From Hymenobacter pini (GTDB lineage Bacteria > Bacteroidota > Bacteroidia > Cytophagales > Hymenobacteraceae): a stretch of DNA of 64,000 nt. The position numbers and the translations under genes are program-made. This document shows positions 41,060 to 49,246 of this stretch, one piece after another; positions within the stretch are counted from its first letter, which is position 1; every line of letters starts with the position of its first letter. Where the stretch lies: positions 62,001 through 126,000 of the forward strand of contig NZ_JAIZZH010000005.1 in assembly GCF_020421205.1 (NCBI RefSeq), written 5' to 3'. The notes under the pieces were generated by a model. It searched no databases. It saw nothing but the letters and a program-made list of their open reading frames with translations, and had not been told where the DNA came from.

Positions 41060-42121
41060 ATGAAACTCTCTTTACTTCGCTCTATTACTATCTGCTTCGG
41101 TGTTGTGCTAGCTGCCAGCAGTTGCACTACCACGGTACACATGCAGGCCCTGGCCCCGGCGGCCGTGCGCATGCCCACCGATATGCAGCACATTGCTACG
41201 GCCAGCCGCGTGCTGCCGGATAGCCGCCGCGACAAGTTTTTTGATGTGCTGGAAGGCGTGTTCACCGGCGAAGGCCCCATGGTGGACCGGGCCGGCACCG
41301 AAGCCTGTATTATGAGCGTGGGCGAGTCGTTGGTACGCAATAGTCCCCGCTTCCGGGTGACGCCCGCTAACCTGCAGCTGCAGGGCCGCACCCGCGAGTT
41401 TTTCCTGCCTCCGCTGGCCCCCGCCTACGTGCAGCAGCTGTGCCGCACCTCGCAGGTTGAAGGGCTGGTGGTGCTGGAGGCGTTCGACTCGGATATGGTG
41501 CTGGAGCAGAAGAAAGAGGAGCGCACCATTAAGGAGAAGGACAAGCCCGACCGCAAAGTGCAGGTAACCGTGGTGAACATGGCCATGCGCGTGGTCACCG
41601 GTTTCCGCACCTACGGCCCCCAGGGTACGGTTGTCGACCAAGCCAAGCAGGAGGACCGCCTCAGCTGGACCAGCGAAGGAGCTACCTACCAGGCCGCCTT
41701 GGCCGGGCTGCCGGCCCCCGGGGAGTGCGTGCGCCAAGTGTCATTGCGCGTGGGTGACCAGTATGCCCGTCGCATTGCGCCCTCCTACGTGGCTGTATCC
41801 CGTGACTTGTACACCCGGGCCCGCAAAGACGATTTTATGCGCCAAGCCCAGCAGCGCGTAGCCGCCACCGACTGGACCCAGGCCGCCACCATGTGGCAGC
41901 AGGCCGCCCGCAACCCTGACGCCCGCGTAGCTGGCCGCGCCTTCTATAACCTGGCCGTAGCTCAGGAAATGAACGGCGACCTGCCCGGTGCCATCGACTA
42001 CGCCCGTAAAGCGGCTTACGACTACCACCTCCGCGCCGCCGTAGCCTATTTGCGGGAGCTACAGGCCCGCCAGCAGGCCGAGCAAGTGGTGCAACAGCAA
42101 ATGGAGGGAGCCGCTAATTAA
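41060..42121 (+). CDS. DUF6340-type lipoprotein with C-terminal TPR-like repeats
   Basis: From the ATG at 41060 the protein has 353 residues and a lipoprotein signal ending LAASSC. Residues about 30-230 resemble the Bacteroidota DUF6340 lipoproteins (RRDKFFDVLEGVFTGEGPMVDR, VEGLVVLEAFDSDM). A C-terminal part (about 265-340) has TPR-like helices: TDWTQAATMWQQAARNPDARVAGRAFYN and GDLPGAIDYARKA. Function unknown; an outer-membrane-associated assembly role would fit TPRs but is a guess. The upstream in-frame start at 40976 would cover the hairpin and lacks a signal. Confidence 0.78.
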   Translation: MKLSLLRSITICFGVVLAASSCTTTVHMQALAPAAVRMPTDMQHIATASRVLPDSRRDKFFDVLEGVFTGEGPMVDRAGTEACIMSVGESLVRNSPRFRVTPANLQLQGRTREFFLPPLAPAYVQQLCRTSQVEGLVVLEAFDSDMVLEQKKEERTIKEKDKPDRKVQVTVVNMAMRVVTGFRTYGPQGTVVDQAKQEDRLSWTSEGATYQAALAGLPAPGECVRQVSLRVGDQYARRIAPSYVAVSRDLYTRARKDDFMRQAQQRVAATDWTQAATMWQQAARNPDARVAGRAFYNLAVAQEMNGDLPGAIDYARKAAYDYHLRAAVAYLRELQARQQAEQVVQQQMEGAAN

Positions 42122-42187
42122 TTTCGAAATGGGATGCGGCTCCGGCTAATTGTTGGGTTACGGCTTTCATCTCCCGACTAACCTGCC

Positions 42188-42195
42188 TATCTTTG
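42188..42195 (+). promoter_or_regulatory. rplY promoter -7 element
   Basis: TATCTTTG, followed by CGGCC as in the typA promoter. Full match to TAnnTTTG; the rplY ATG is 54 bases downstream. Confidence 0.75.
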
Positions 42196-42249
42196 CGGCC
42201 CGTTTGCCTGCTGTGGGTGAGCGGTTTCATTCCTCAAAAGCACACTTTT

Positions 42250-42822
42250 ATGAAAAGCCTCGAGATTGTAGGGTTTAAAAGAGCGAATCTCGGTAAGAAG
42301 GACGCTAAGGCGCTCCGCCTCGACTCGTACGTACCTTGCGTACTGTACGGTGGCGAAGACCAAGTTCACTTCTCCGTTCCGGCTATCCTGTTCCGCGAGC
42401 TGCTGTACACCCCCGAGGTGCACATTGTAGACCTGAACATTGAAGGCGACATCCGTCGCGCCATCGTGCAGGACGCTCAGTTCCACCCCGTGAACGAAAT
42501 GCTGCTGCACGTTGACTTCCTGGAGCTGCAGGAAGGCAAAGAAGTGAAAATGGAAGTGCCCGTACGCTTCGTGGGCACCTCGCCCGGCGTTCAGCAAGGT
42601 GGCAAGCTGGTTAGCAAGCTGCGTAAGCTGAAAGTGAAGGCTACCCCCGAAAACCTGCCCGATTCGGTAGAAGTAAACATTTCGGACCTGGGCCTGGGCA
42701 AGTCGATCAAAGTGAACAAGGTAGAAGCTCAAGGCTACACCATCCTCACCAACCCGCTGGCTCCCATTGCTACCGTGACCATTCCGCGTGGTCTGCGTGG
42801 TCAGTTGCAGGCTGAGAAATAG
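42250..42822 (+). CDS. rplY: 50S ribosomal protein L25 (CTC type)
   Basis: A 190-residue 5S rRNA-binding protein of the two-domain CTC form: an N-terminal L25 domain (MKSLEIVGFKRANLGKKDAKALR, about 1-90) and a C-terminal TL5-like beta domain (VKMEVPVRFVGTSPGVQQGG, about 100-185). The ATG at 42250 follows a promoter at 42188. It ends in a terminator; pth follows on the same strand, the common rplY-pth neighbourhood. Confidence 0.96.
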   Translation: MKSLEIVGFKRANLGKKDAKALRLDSYVPCVLYGGEDQVHFSVPAILFRELLYTPEVHIVDLNIEGDIRRAIVQDAQFHPVNEMLLHVDFLELQEGKEVKMEVPVRFVGTSPGVQQGGKLVSKLRKLKVKATPENLPDSVEVNISDLGLGKSIKVNKVEAQGYTILTNPLAPIATVTIPRGLRGQLQAEK

Positions 42823-42848
42823 TTTTTTCGCGCTGTTGAAGCGTATAG

Positions 42849-42885
42849 AAATCCTGCTTCGCCTGGTGGCGGGGCAGGATTTTTT
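42849..42885 (+). terminator. Terminator between rplY and pth
   Basis: AAATCCTGC and GCAGGATTT arms with an inner GC-rich hairpin and a T-run of six. Confidence 0.85.
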
Positions 42886-42900
42886 ATGTTTACCGCCCTC

Positions 42901-42908
42901 TACCTTCG
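42901..42908 (+). promoter_or_regulatory. pth promoter -7 element
   Basis: TACCTTCG, one base from TAnnTTTG, ending three bases before the pth ATG, so the transcript would start at the A of ATG or within a base or two. Confidence 0.6.
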
Positions 42909-42911
42909 TTT

Positions 42912-43478
42912 ATGAAATTTCTTGTTCTCTGCCTGGGCAACATCGGGCCGGAATACGCCGACACCCGCCACAACGTGGGTTTTATGGTGGGCGACTACCT
43001 GGCCCGCAAGTTTGAGGCCGCGCCCTGGCAGCTGGGCCGCCACGCCTTCACTACCGAAATCAAGCATAAGGGCCACATCTACGTGCTGGTGAAACCCACC
43101 ACCTACATGAACCTGAGCGGCAAAGCGGCGGCCCACTGGCTGAGCGCGCTCAAGCTGCCCAAGGAAAACATGGTGGTAGTGACTGACGACTTGGCCCTTC
43201 CTTTTGGTAGGCTACGACTGAAAGCCAAAGGCTCGGCCGGCGGCCAGAACGGCCTCAAGCACATCCAGGAAACCCTGGGCTCAGATGAGTACGCCCGCCT
43301 ACGCTTCGGCATCGACTCCAGCTTCTCGAAGGGCCGACAGGTAGACTACGTGCTCAGCCCCTTCTCCGCCGACGAGCAAATCGACTTAGAAGGCCGTTTG
43401 GAGAAAGCCGCTGAAGCCGTGCTGGCATTCGGTACGATGGGTGTGGAGCGGGCCATGAACGTAGTGAATGTAAAGTAA
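42912..43478 (+). CDS. pth: Peptidyl-tRNA hydrolase
   Basis: Releases tRNA from peptidyl-tRNA that has dropped off ribosomes. The 188-residue protein begins MKFLVLCLGNIGPEYADTRHNVGF with N10 and the catalytic H20, and has VTDDLALPFG and KGSAGGQNGLKHI as in E. coli Pth. Full length. The promoter is immediately upstream, between the rplY terminator and the ATG, which suggests a leaderless message. Confidence 0.96.
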   Translation: MKFLVLCLGNIGPEYADTRHNVGFMVGDYLARKFEAAPWQLGRHAFTTEIKHKGHIYVLVKPTTYMNLSGKAAAHWLSALKLPKENMVVVTDDLALPFGRLRLKAKGSAGGQNGLKHIQETLGSDEYARLRFGIDSSFSKGRQVDYVLSPFSADEQIDLEGRLEKAAEAVLAFGTMGVERAMNVVNVK

Positions 43479-43514
43479 TACGGTTTGCACTACAACTCAT
43501 TAAGCATTTGCAGA

Positions 43515-43970
43515 ATGGCTCAAAAGCAGTGGGTTGAGGACTACGCTTCAGAGATGCCGGACTTTCTGAACGAAAGCTCATTTTATTTGGAGCCATTGAC
43601 AACAATTGTCGGGATAGGGACTCCGTTTAAACACATCGAAGATTGCTCCAATGGCTATACTCTCTTGACGAAATATATCCGGAAGAGAAGTATTGACATG
43701 GAAACGAAGGATAAACTCATATGCTGTTTCGGTTTAGCTATGGCTAAGTTCATTATCGAGAACAGCCCTGCTGGTTGGACTATTAGAAGGAAAGTTCTTT
43801 ACACTAGTTACGTCGTTCCCATATTATCTAGCAGAGAAGGCAAACAGGTTGATCCAATAAGTGTAGCGCGGACATATTTAAAACAGGGTAGTACATCAAA
43901 TTTCAAAATGCTGTATTGGAGTTTAACTGACATTACTCCGCTGGAATTTGACACCCTTTTTAATCTATAA
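43515..43970 (+). CDS. Hypothetical protein, AT-rich orphan
   Basis: 151 residues from the ATG at 43515 (an upstream TTG at 43485 is possible). I do not recognise it. It has no signal peptide or membrane segment and looks like a small mixed alpha/beta soluble protein, with LLTKYIRKRSIDMETKDKL and LEPLTTIVGIGTPFKHIEDC as its more distinctive stretches. Base composition stands out: two 60-base rows I counted are 40% GC against 62% in the adjoining pth row, and codon choice is accordingly different. That suggests recent acquisition. A terminator follows immediately, overlapping the stop codon. Confidence 0.7.
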   Translation: MAQKQWVEDYASEMPDFLNESSFYLEPLTTIVGIGTPFKHIEDCSNGYTLLTKYIRKRSIDMETKDKLICCFGLAMAKFIIENSPAGWTIRRKVLYTSYVVPILSSREGKQVDPISVARTYLKQGSTSNFKMLYWSLTDITPLEFDTLFNL

Positions 43971-44012
43971 ACAGAAAGCCCCTTGCATTGGTCCGCAAGG
44001 GGCTTTCTGTTT
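43968..44012 (+). terminator. Terminator overlapping the orphan gene's stop
   Basis: AACAGAAAGCCCCTTGC and its exact complement form a 17-base stem with an 8-base loop. It begins at the TAA and can also work for the convergent metG. Confidence 0.85.
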
Positions 44013-44074
44013 ACTCCAGGCTTGGCACGTTGCGGAGGAAGGACTGCTTCGCTCCGCTCGCAACGATAGGCTTC

Positions 44075-46120
44075 CTAAGCTACACCCGAACCCGGCCGCA
44101 CGGGGCTGCTGGGCTGCATGAGGCTGAGTACGCCGTCGGCGTTTTCGGCCATCAGGAGCATGCCCTGGCTTTGGATGCCTTTGATTTCGCGGGGGGCGAG
44201 GTTGAGCAGCACCTGCACCTGCTGGCCGATGAGGGCCTCGGGCAGGAAGTGCTCGGCAATGCCCGACACGATGGTGCGGGGCTCATCGAAACCAAGGTCT
44301 ACGCTGAGCTTGAGCAGCTTTTTGGTTTTGGCTACCTTCTCGGCGGCCACGATGGTGCCGATGCGCAGGTCCATTTGCTGGAACTGCTCGAAGCTCACAT
44401 CCTCTTTCGCGGGGGCGGCTACGGCGGCGGCCAGCTCGTTGGCTTTCTTGGTGTCGAGCAGCTTCTGCACTTGAGCTTCCACGGTGGCATCCTCGATTTT
44501 GGTGAACAGCAGCGCGGCTTCAGCCAGCTGGTGGCCGGCGGGCAGGGCATCGGGGCGGCCGGCCTGGGGCCAGGTGCCTTTCTCAGTGTTCAGCATCCGG
44601 CCCAAACGGGCGGCGGCTTCGGGCAGGAAGGGCTCCAGCAGCGTTACCAAGGCGGCGGCCAGCTGCAGCGACACGTGCAGCACGGTGCCGGTGCGGGCTT
44701 CGTCGGTTTTAATCAGCTTCCAAGGCTCCTGATCAGCCAGGTACTTGTTGCCGAGGCGCGAGAGGTTCATCAGCTCATTCAGAGCGTCGCGGAAGCGGTA
44801 GTTGTCAATCAGCTCGCCAATACGGGCCGGAAACTCCTGTAGCTGGCGCAGCACGTCCTCATCCTCGGTGGTGAAGCCCACGGCGGCCGGCACTTTGCCT
44901 TCGAAAAACTTGTGGGTGAGCACCACGGCCCGGTTCACGAAGTTGCCGAGGTTGGCCACTAGCTCGTTGTTGTTGCGTGCCTGGAAGTCTTTCCAGGTGA
45001 AGTCGTTGTCCTTGGTTTCGGGGGCGTTGGCGCAGAGCACGTAGCGCAGCACGTCGGCTTGGCCGGGAAAGTCCTGCAGATACTCGTGCAGCCACACGGC
45101 CCAGTTGCGCGAGGTGCTGATTTTGTCGCCTTCCAGGTTCAGGAACTCGTTGGCGGGCACGTTGTCGGGCAGGATGTAGTCGCCGTGGGCCTTCAGCATC
45201 GTGGGGAAGATGATGCAGTGGAACACGATGTTGTCCTTACCGATGAAGTGCACCAGCTTGGTTTCGGGGTCTTTCCAGTAGGTTTCCCAGGTGTCGGGCA
45301 GTAGGTCTTTGGTGGCTGAGATGTAGCCGATGGGCGCATCAAACCACACGTAGAGCACCTTGCCTTCGGCCCCAGCTACGGGTACGGGCACGCCCCAGTC
45401 TAGGTCGCGGGTTACGGCGCGGGGGTGCAGGCCCTGGTCAATCCACGATTTGCACTGCCCGTACACGTTGGTTTTCCAGTCGTTTTTGTGGCCTTCCACA
45501 ATCCACTCGCGCAGCCAGGGCTCGTATTGGTCCAGGGGCAGGTACCAGTGCTTGGTTTCGCGCAGCACAGGCTGGTTGCCCGAGAGCATGGAGCGGGGGT
45601 TAATCAGCTCCGTGGGGCTGAGCGAAGTGCCGCACTTCTCGCACTGGTCGCCGTAGGCATTTTCGTTGCCGCAGTTGGGGCAGGTGCCTACGATGTAACG
45701 GTCGGCCAGAAACTGGTCGGCCTTCTCATCATAGTACTGCTCCGAAACCTGCTCGATGAACTTGCCCTCGTCGTAGAGCTTGCGGAAGAAGCCGCTGGCT
45801 ACCTCGGCGTGGGTTTTGGAGGAAGTGCGGGAGTAAATATCAAACGACACGCCGAACTCCTGGAATGAGTCGCGGATGATGGCGTGGTACTTATCCACCA
45901 CCTGCTGGGGCGTAACGCCTTCCTTCTGGGCCCGGATGGTGATGGGCACGCCGTGCTCATCGGAGCCGCAGATGAATTTCACGTCGCGCTGCTGGGCGCG
46001 CAGGTAACGCACGTAAATGTCGGCGGGCAGGTATACGCCGGCCAAGTGGCCAATGTGTACGGGGCCGTTGGCGTAGGGCAGCGCGGCCGTTACGGTATAG
46101 CGTTGGGGAAGAGAGGACAT
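44075..46120 (-). CDS. metG: Methionine--tRNA ligase
   Basis: Charges tRNA-Met. The ATG at 46120 gives 681 residues; the 31-codon longer frame would contain the promoter element at 46173. The Rossmann HIGH motif is at 22-25 ([10 protein letters not shown]), a zinc knuckle appears as [18 protein letters not shown] (about 147-164), and the KMSKS loop has the variant form KISTS. The anticodon-binding helical domain follows, and the last ~110 residues form a tRNA-binding EMAPII-like domain ([20 protein letters not shown]), the dimerising two-domain form. Single gene. Confidence 0.96.
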   Translation of the reverse strand: MSSLPQRYTVTAALPYANGPVHIGHLAGVYLPADIYVRYLRAQQRDVKFICGSDEHGVPITIRAQKEGVTPQQVVDKYHAIIRDSFQEFGVSFDIYSRTSSKTHAEVASGFFRKLYDEGKFIEQVSEQYYDEKADQFLADRYIVGTCPNCGNENAYGDQCEKCGTSLSPTELINPRSMLSGNQPVLRETKHWYLPLDQYEPWLREWIVEGHKNDWKTNVYGQCKSWIDQGLHPRAVTRDLDWGVPVPVAGAEGKVLYVWFDAPIGYISATKDLLPDTWETYWKDPETKLVHFIGKDNIVFHCIIFPTMLKAHGDYILPDNVPANEFLNLEGDKISTSRNWAVWLHEYLQDFPGQADVLRYVLCANAPETKDNDFTWKDFQARNNNELVANLGNFVNRAVVLTHKFFEGKVPAAVGFTTEDEDVLRQLQEFPARIGELIDNYRFRDALNELMNLSRLGNKYLADQEPWKLIKTDEARTGTVLHVSLQLAAALVTLLEPFLPEAAARLGRMLNTEKGTWPQAGRPDALPAGHQLAEAALLFTKIEDATVEAQVQKLLDTKKANELAAAVAAPAKEDVSFEQFQQMDLRIGTIVAAEKVAKTKKLLKLSVDLGFDEPRTIVSGIAEHFLPEALIGQQVQVLLNLAPREIKGIQSQGMLLMAENADGVLSLMQPSSPVRPGSGVA

Positions 46121-46172
46121 AATAACGGGCAAAAAACCGGAGTAAACGCCGCCGGAACCGGCAACGGGAGTG

Positions 46173-46180
46173 CAAAGGAA
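46173..46180 (-). promoter_or_regulatory. metG promoter -7 element
   Basis: TTCCTTTG on the minus strand, one base from TAnnTTTG, 53 bases upstream of the chosen ATG; it supports the shorter start. Confidence 0.5.
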
Positions 46181-46311
46181 CAAGGAATAAAGAGGAATAC
46201 TGCTGCCGGCCATTCCTTAACCGGTTACGGAGGGCTGGTTGTTTCGAGGAATGAAGCCAGACCACCGCAAATCATAACATAGCTAACCTAAATTTCATCT
46301 GGCAATCCTTC

Positions 46312-46319
46312 TATATTTC
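46312..46319 (+). promoter_or_regulatory. Promoter -7 element of the basic protein gene
   Basis: TATATTTC, one base from TAnnTTTG, 61 bases upstream of the ATG at 46381. Confidence 0.45.
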
Positions 46320-46380
46320 GCCCACCTACTGCGGAGTTCTGCGTAGAGAAGCTTACACCTCCCCTCCCAATTCTCAAGCC

Positions 46381-47022
46381 ATGAAAAACACAGACCAGGA
46401 AAAGCAGGACAAAAAGGCCCGTAAGCAGCAGAACGCCGCCGAAAAAGCCCAACGCAAAGCCGCCAAAGCCGCGCAGTCGACCACAACGGCCATCAACGAC
46501 TCTAAAGCCAGCAAGAAATCCAGTCAGAAGAAGGCCCTGAAAACGGCCGCCAAGCAGCTGCAGAAGGAACTGGATGGCCGCATCAACGAAGTGGTGAAGC
46601 GCATCCGGCAGGAAACCAAAGCCAAGCTGAAAGAAGTGGTAAAAGACGCTACCCGCCGTTTGGATACGGACATGGAGCACCTGTTCGAGCAGGCTTTGCA
46701 CACCATCGTTGGCCGCCACGAAGCCGGCACTCCCGCCGCCTCTGACAGCATTTCGACTGACTCCGTATCAACTAATTCTGTTAGCAGCTCCAGCAACGAC
46801 ACCACTGCTGCCAAAGCCCCGGCCCGCAACCGCTCTGCCAGCCGCCCCGCCGCTAAAGCCCCCGCCCGGCCGGTAGCAACCAAGCCAGCCGGTAAACCCG
46901 CCAGCACGGCTGCTAAGCCAGCCGCCCGCCCGGCCGCTAAATCCCCGGCTCGCTCAACTGCTAAGTCAGCAGCGCCAGCTGCTACATCAACTCCCGATAC
47001 TGCGTCGGAAGCTGCTCAATAA
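46381..47022 (+). CDS. Histone H1-like Lys/Ala/Pro-rich basic protein
   Basis: 213 residues. The N-terminal half (1-110) is very Lys-rich and predicted coiled-coil/helical (QQNAAEKAQRKAAKAAQ, KQLQKELDGRINEVVKRIRQE). A Ser/Thr/Asp linker (about 118-140) is followed by a 65-residue tail of irregular PAAK/KAPAR/AAKPAAR repeats, the composition of eukaryotic H1 tails and of bacterial H1-like proteins. No signal peptide. DNA or RNA binding by the tail is likely; the helical part may oligomerise. Function not recognised beyond that. It lies alone between metG and a small lipoprotein. Confidence 0.75.
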   Translation: MKNTDQEKQDKKARKQQNAAEKAQRKAAKAAQSTTTAINDSKASKKSSQKKALKTAAKQLQKELDGRINEVVKRIRQETKAKLKEVVKDATRRLDTDMEHLFEQALHTIVGRHEAGTPAASDSISTDSVSTNSVSSSSNDTTAAKAPARNRSASRPAAKAPARPVATKPAGKPASTAAKPAARPAAKSPARSTAKSAAPAATSTPDTASEAAQ

Positions 47023-47041
47023 ACTACTCCCGCTTACATGC

Positions 47042-47075
47042 CAACGCCCGATTTCTCTGTGGAAGTCGGGCGTTG
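47042..47075. terminator. Terminator between the basic protein and lipoprotein genes
   Basis: CAACGCCCGA and TCGGGCGTTG form a 10-base perfect stem with a 14-base loop, followed by TGTTTTCC. It sits between convergent genes. Confidence 0.75.
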
Positions 47076-47100
47076 TGTTTTCCAGCTTACAATAGCCGAC

Positions 47101-47445
47101 TTAGCGCGGCAGACGCAGAGTATCGGCGGGGGCGCCGTTTACGCGGCGCATGCGGGTTTCGGGCGTGGTGGTATTGTTGTCGTTGGTATTGAGGGTTTCG
47201 GGACGTTTGCGGGAGTTGATGCCGCTGGCCTGCTCCCGAATAGGCACCCGGCCGGGCGTGGCATCGGGCGCGGAGCCGCCGTAGCCAGCGTTGCTGTTGT
47301 AAGCCGCCTGCCGGTCGGCGTCGGTAACAATACGGGTAGGTGGGCGCTGCACGGCAGCTTCCTCCCCTACGGTTTCGGAGGCGGTGCAGGCCGCCAGTAG
47401 GGCCAGCGCCGGCAGTCCTACCCGAAGTTGATGATACAGGTTCAT
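47101..47445 (-). CDS. Small lipoprotein, function unknown
   Basis: 114 residues with a lipoprotein signal ending ALLAAC (C20). The mature part is polar, Arg/Asn/Thr-rich and probably disordered (SGINSRKRPETLNTNDNNTTTPETRMRR). No domain recognised. The next gene upstream on the strand (DUF3050) is separated by a hairpin, so it is probably a separate transcript. Confidence 0.65.
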   Translation of the reverse strand: MNLYHQLRVGLPALALLAACTASETVGEEAAVQRPPTRIVTDADRQAAYNSNAGYGGSAPDATPGRVPIREQASGINSRKRPETLNTNDNNTTTPETRMRRVNGAPADTLRLPR

Positions 47446-47456
47446 AACGAAAGCAA

Positions 47457-47485
47457 AGAAGCCGGCGCACCTCGCGCCGGCTTCT
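47457..47485 (-). terminator. Terminator after the DUF3050 gene
   Basis: AGAAGCCGGCGC and GCGCCGGCTTCT form a 12-base perfect stem with a 5-base loop, T-rich on the minus strand. Confidence 0.8.
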
Positions 47486-47518
47486 GTAGCTAACGAACTT
47501 ACGGCTGGGAAGTTGACC

Positions 47519-48310
47519 TTATTCTCCGGCTTGAAGCTCTGCCCGGATACCGTCCCAGAGCTTCACGCGGGCCTGCATGCACTGCTCGGCAATGGCGGTG
47601 GCTTCCTGCCAGCGGCGGGCATCGTGGCCGCACAGCTCGCGCACCATTTGCTGAGCCAGCGGGGCGTGGGCTTCCTCATCCAGCTCAATGTGGCGGTTGA
47701 GGTAGTAGCTGAACGTATCGAGCTGGCCGGGGAAATGCTGAGTAAGGTCGGCCACGAGGTGGCGGAACATATCCGGAATTACATCCTCCCGGCCAAAGGT
47801 GAAGGCGGCGGCAATGGCGTGGGGCTGGCCAGAACCGATGATACGAAAGGTATCCAGTACAAACTCGCGCACCGAGGCTGGGGCCTGGGCCGCTTCCAGA
47901 GCCTGCTCTACGCTGGCTCCCTGCGCCAACGCGTCCAGCAGGCGTTCTACGGGGGCGGTGTCGGCGCCGCACTCCCGCATAGCGCGCAGGTACAGCTCGA
48001 AGTGGCTGGTGGGGTTGCCCTCGGGGTCTACGTCGGTTTCTTCTTCCAGCACAATATCATTGATGAGGCGGCGGGTGGCGGGGTTGCCGCGCGGCACCCA
48101 GGGCACTTCCACGCAGGTAAGCTCCCGCTGCAGGGCTTTCAGCAGCGACATAAAATCCCACACGGCAAACACGTGGTGCTGCATGAACACCCGCAAATCA
48201 TGGAGAGAGTTCAGCGACTGGTACACGCCGTGGGCTATCAAGTGCCGGCGGGCCGGGGCGAGTGCCTGCTGTAGTTCAGCAATTGAATCAGAATGAACTT
48301 GGGTTGACAT
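47519..48310 (-). CDS. DUF3050-family protein (heme-oxygenase-like fold)
   Basis: The ATG at 48310 gives 263 residues; the longer frame to 48418 would contain the promoter at 48403. All-helical, with conserved HDLRVFMQHHVFAVWDFMSLLKALQ near the N-terminus, DIVLEEETDVD and a late RHIELDEEAHAPLA. The His and Glu residues in those helices look like a metal site of the heme-oxygenase-like/ferritin-like class, where DUF3050 is usually placed. The reaction is unknown. Cytoplasmic. Single gene. Confidence 0.85.
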   Translation of the reverse strand: MSTQVHSDSIAELQQALAPARRHLIAHGVYQSLNSLHDLRVFMQHHVFAVWDFMSLLKALQRELTCVEVPWVPRGNPATRRLINDIVLEEETDVDPEGNPTSHFELYLRAMRECGADTAPVERLLDALAQGASVEQALEAAQAPASVREFVLDTFRIIGSGQPHAIAAAFTFGREDVIPDMFRHLVADLTQHFPGQLDTFSYYLNRHIELDEEAHAPLAQQMVRELCGHDARRWQEATAIAEQCMQARVKLWDGIRAELQAGE

Positions 48311-48402
48311 AGAACGAAGGGTAAGGGTACAGCGGAGCTTGCGCTCCACTGCTACAACAAACGAAATGGCCCGTTGGCTTGGATTGCCAACGAGCCACCG
48401 CG

Positions 48403-48410
48403 CAAAAATA
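48403..48410 (-). promoter_or_regulatory. Promoter -7 element of the DUF3050 gene
   Basis: TATTTTTG on the minus strand, full match to TAnnTTTG. It leaves a leader of about 85 bases with a small hairpin (48328-48355). Confidence 0.65.
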
Positions 48411-48421
48411 CAGCTCAACCG

Positions 48422-48991
48422 TTACTTGGCCTTCTCGAACACCATGCCGTAGGAATCCATGCAGTAGCGCAGGCCGGTGGGCTTGGGACCATCATCGAAC
48501 ACGTGGCCGAGGTGGCCGCCGCAGCGGGCGCACATAATGGCGTCACGGCTCATGCCCAAGCTGTTGTCGACGGCTACTTTCAGGCTGGCATCGGAGGCCG
48601 GGGCCCAGAAGCTCGGCCAGCCCGTGCCCGACTCAAACTTGGTAGCCGACGAGAACAGCAGGTTGTGGCAGCCAGCGCAGTAGTAGTTGCCCTTGGCGTG
48701 GTTGTTCCAGTAGGGGTTGTTATAGGGTTTCTCGGTACCCTCCTGTCGCAGAATGTAGTACTGCTCGGAAGTCAGCTGCTTGCGCCACTCGGCGTCCGAT
48801 TTACGCACTGGAAACTCATCGGGCTTGCCGGTGGCGGGCTTGGCTTTGGGGTAAGCTTTGGCCGCCGATGAGGGGCTGGTTACCGGCCTAGGCGAGTCGG
48901 CCAGGTCCATCTTGGCGTCGTTTTTCTTTTGGGAGCAAGCCGGGTTCAGCGTCAGCACCGACAGCAGCAGAAACAGGAAGGGAAAGCGCAT
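48422..48991 (-). CDS. msrB: Peptide-methionine (R)-S-oxide reductase, lipoprotein form
   Basis: Repairs oxidised methionine residues. The 189-residue precursor has a lipoprotein signal ending NPAC (C19), a 40-residue linker and one MsrB domain. The structural zinc ligands are C105/C108 (CAGC) and C154/C157 (CARC); the catalytic cysteine is C177 in RYCMDS. The [11 protein letters not shown] block is typical. A membrane-anchored MsrB would protect envelope proteins. Single gene. Confidence 0.94.
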   Translation of the reverse strand: MRFPFLFLLLSVLTLNPACSQKKNDAKMDLADSPRPVTSPSSAAKAYPKAKPATGKPDEFPVRKSDAEWRKQLTSEQYYILRQEGTEKPYNNPYWNNHAKGNYYCAGCHNLLFSSATKFESGTGWPSFWAPASDASLKVAVDNSLGMSRDAIMCARCGGHLGHVFDDGPKPTGLRYCMDSYGMVFEKAK

Positions 48992-49219
48992 GCAGAATAT
49001 GATAGTTGAGGGGAGAAAAGAAGCCGTACGCTACTAGGAGCGGGCCGCCAGCAGAACATACGCAACTAGACTACAGTTCGGTCTTACCCCCGACAAATAG
49101 CGTGGCCCCGCCTGCTGCGGGAACCTCAGGCGGCCAATAAGTTGTCTGCCTTCGCACCCGCAGTTTCTTCCTCTCTCATTAACAATTAATTACTGCGCGC
49201 TTTTGCCAGTTTCATTCCG

Positions 49220-49227
49220 TACCTTTG
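49220..49227 (+). promoter_or_regulatory. typA promoter -7 element
   Basis: TACCTTTG followed by CGGCC, full match to TAnnTTTG, 19 bases before the typA ATG. Confidence 0.75.
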
Positions 49228-49246
49228 CGGCCGGAAAACCCTTTGT

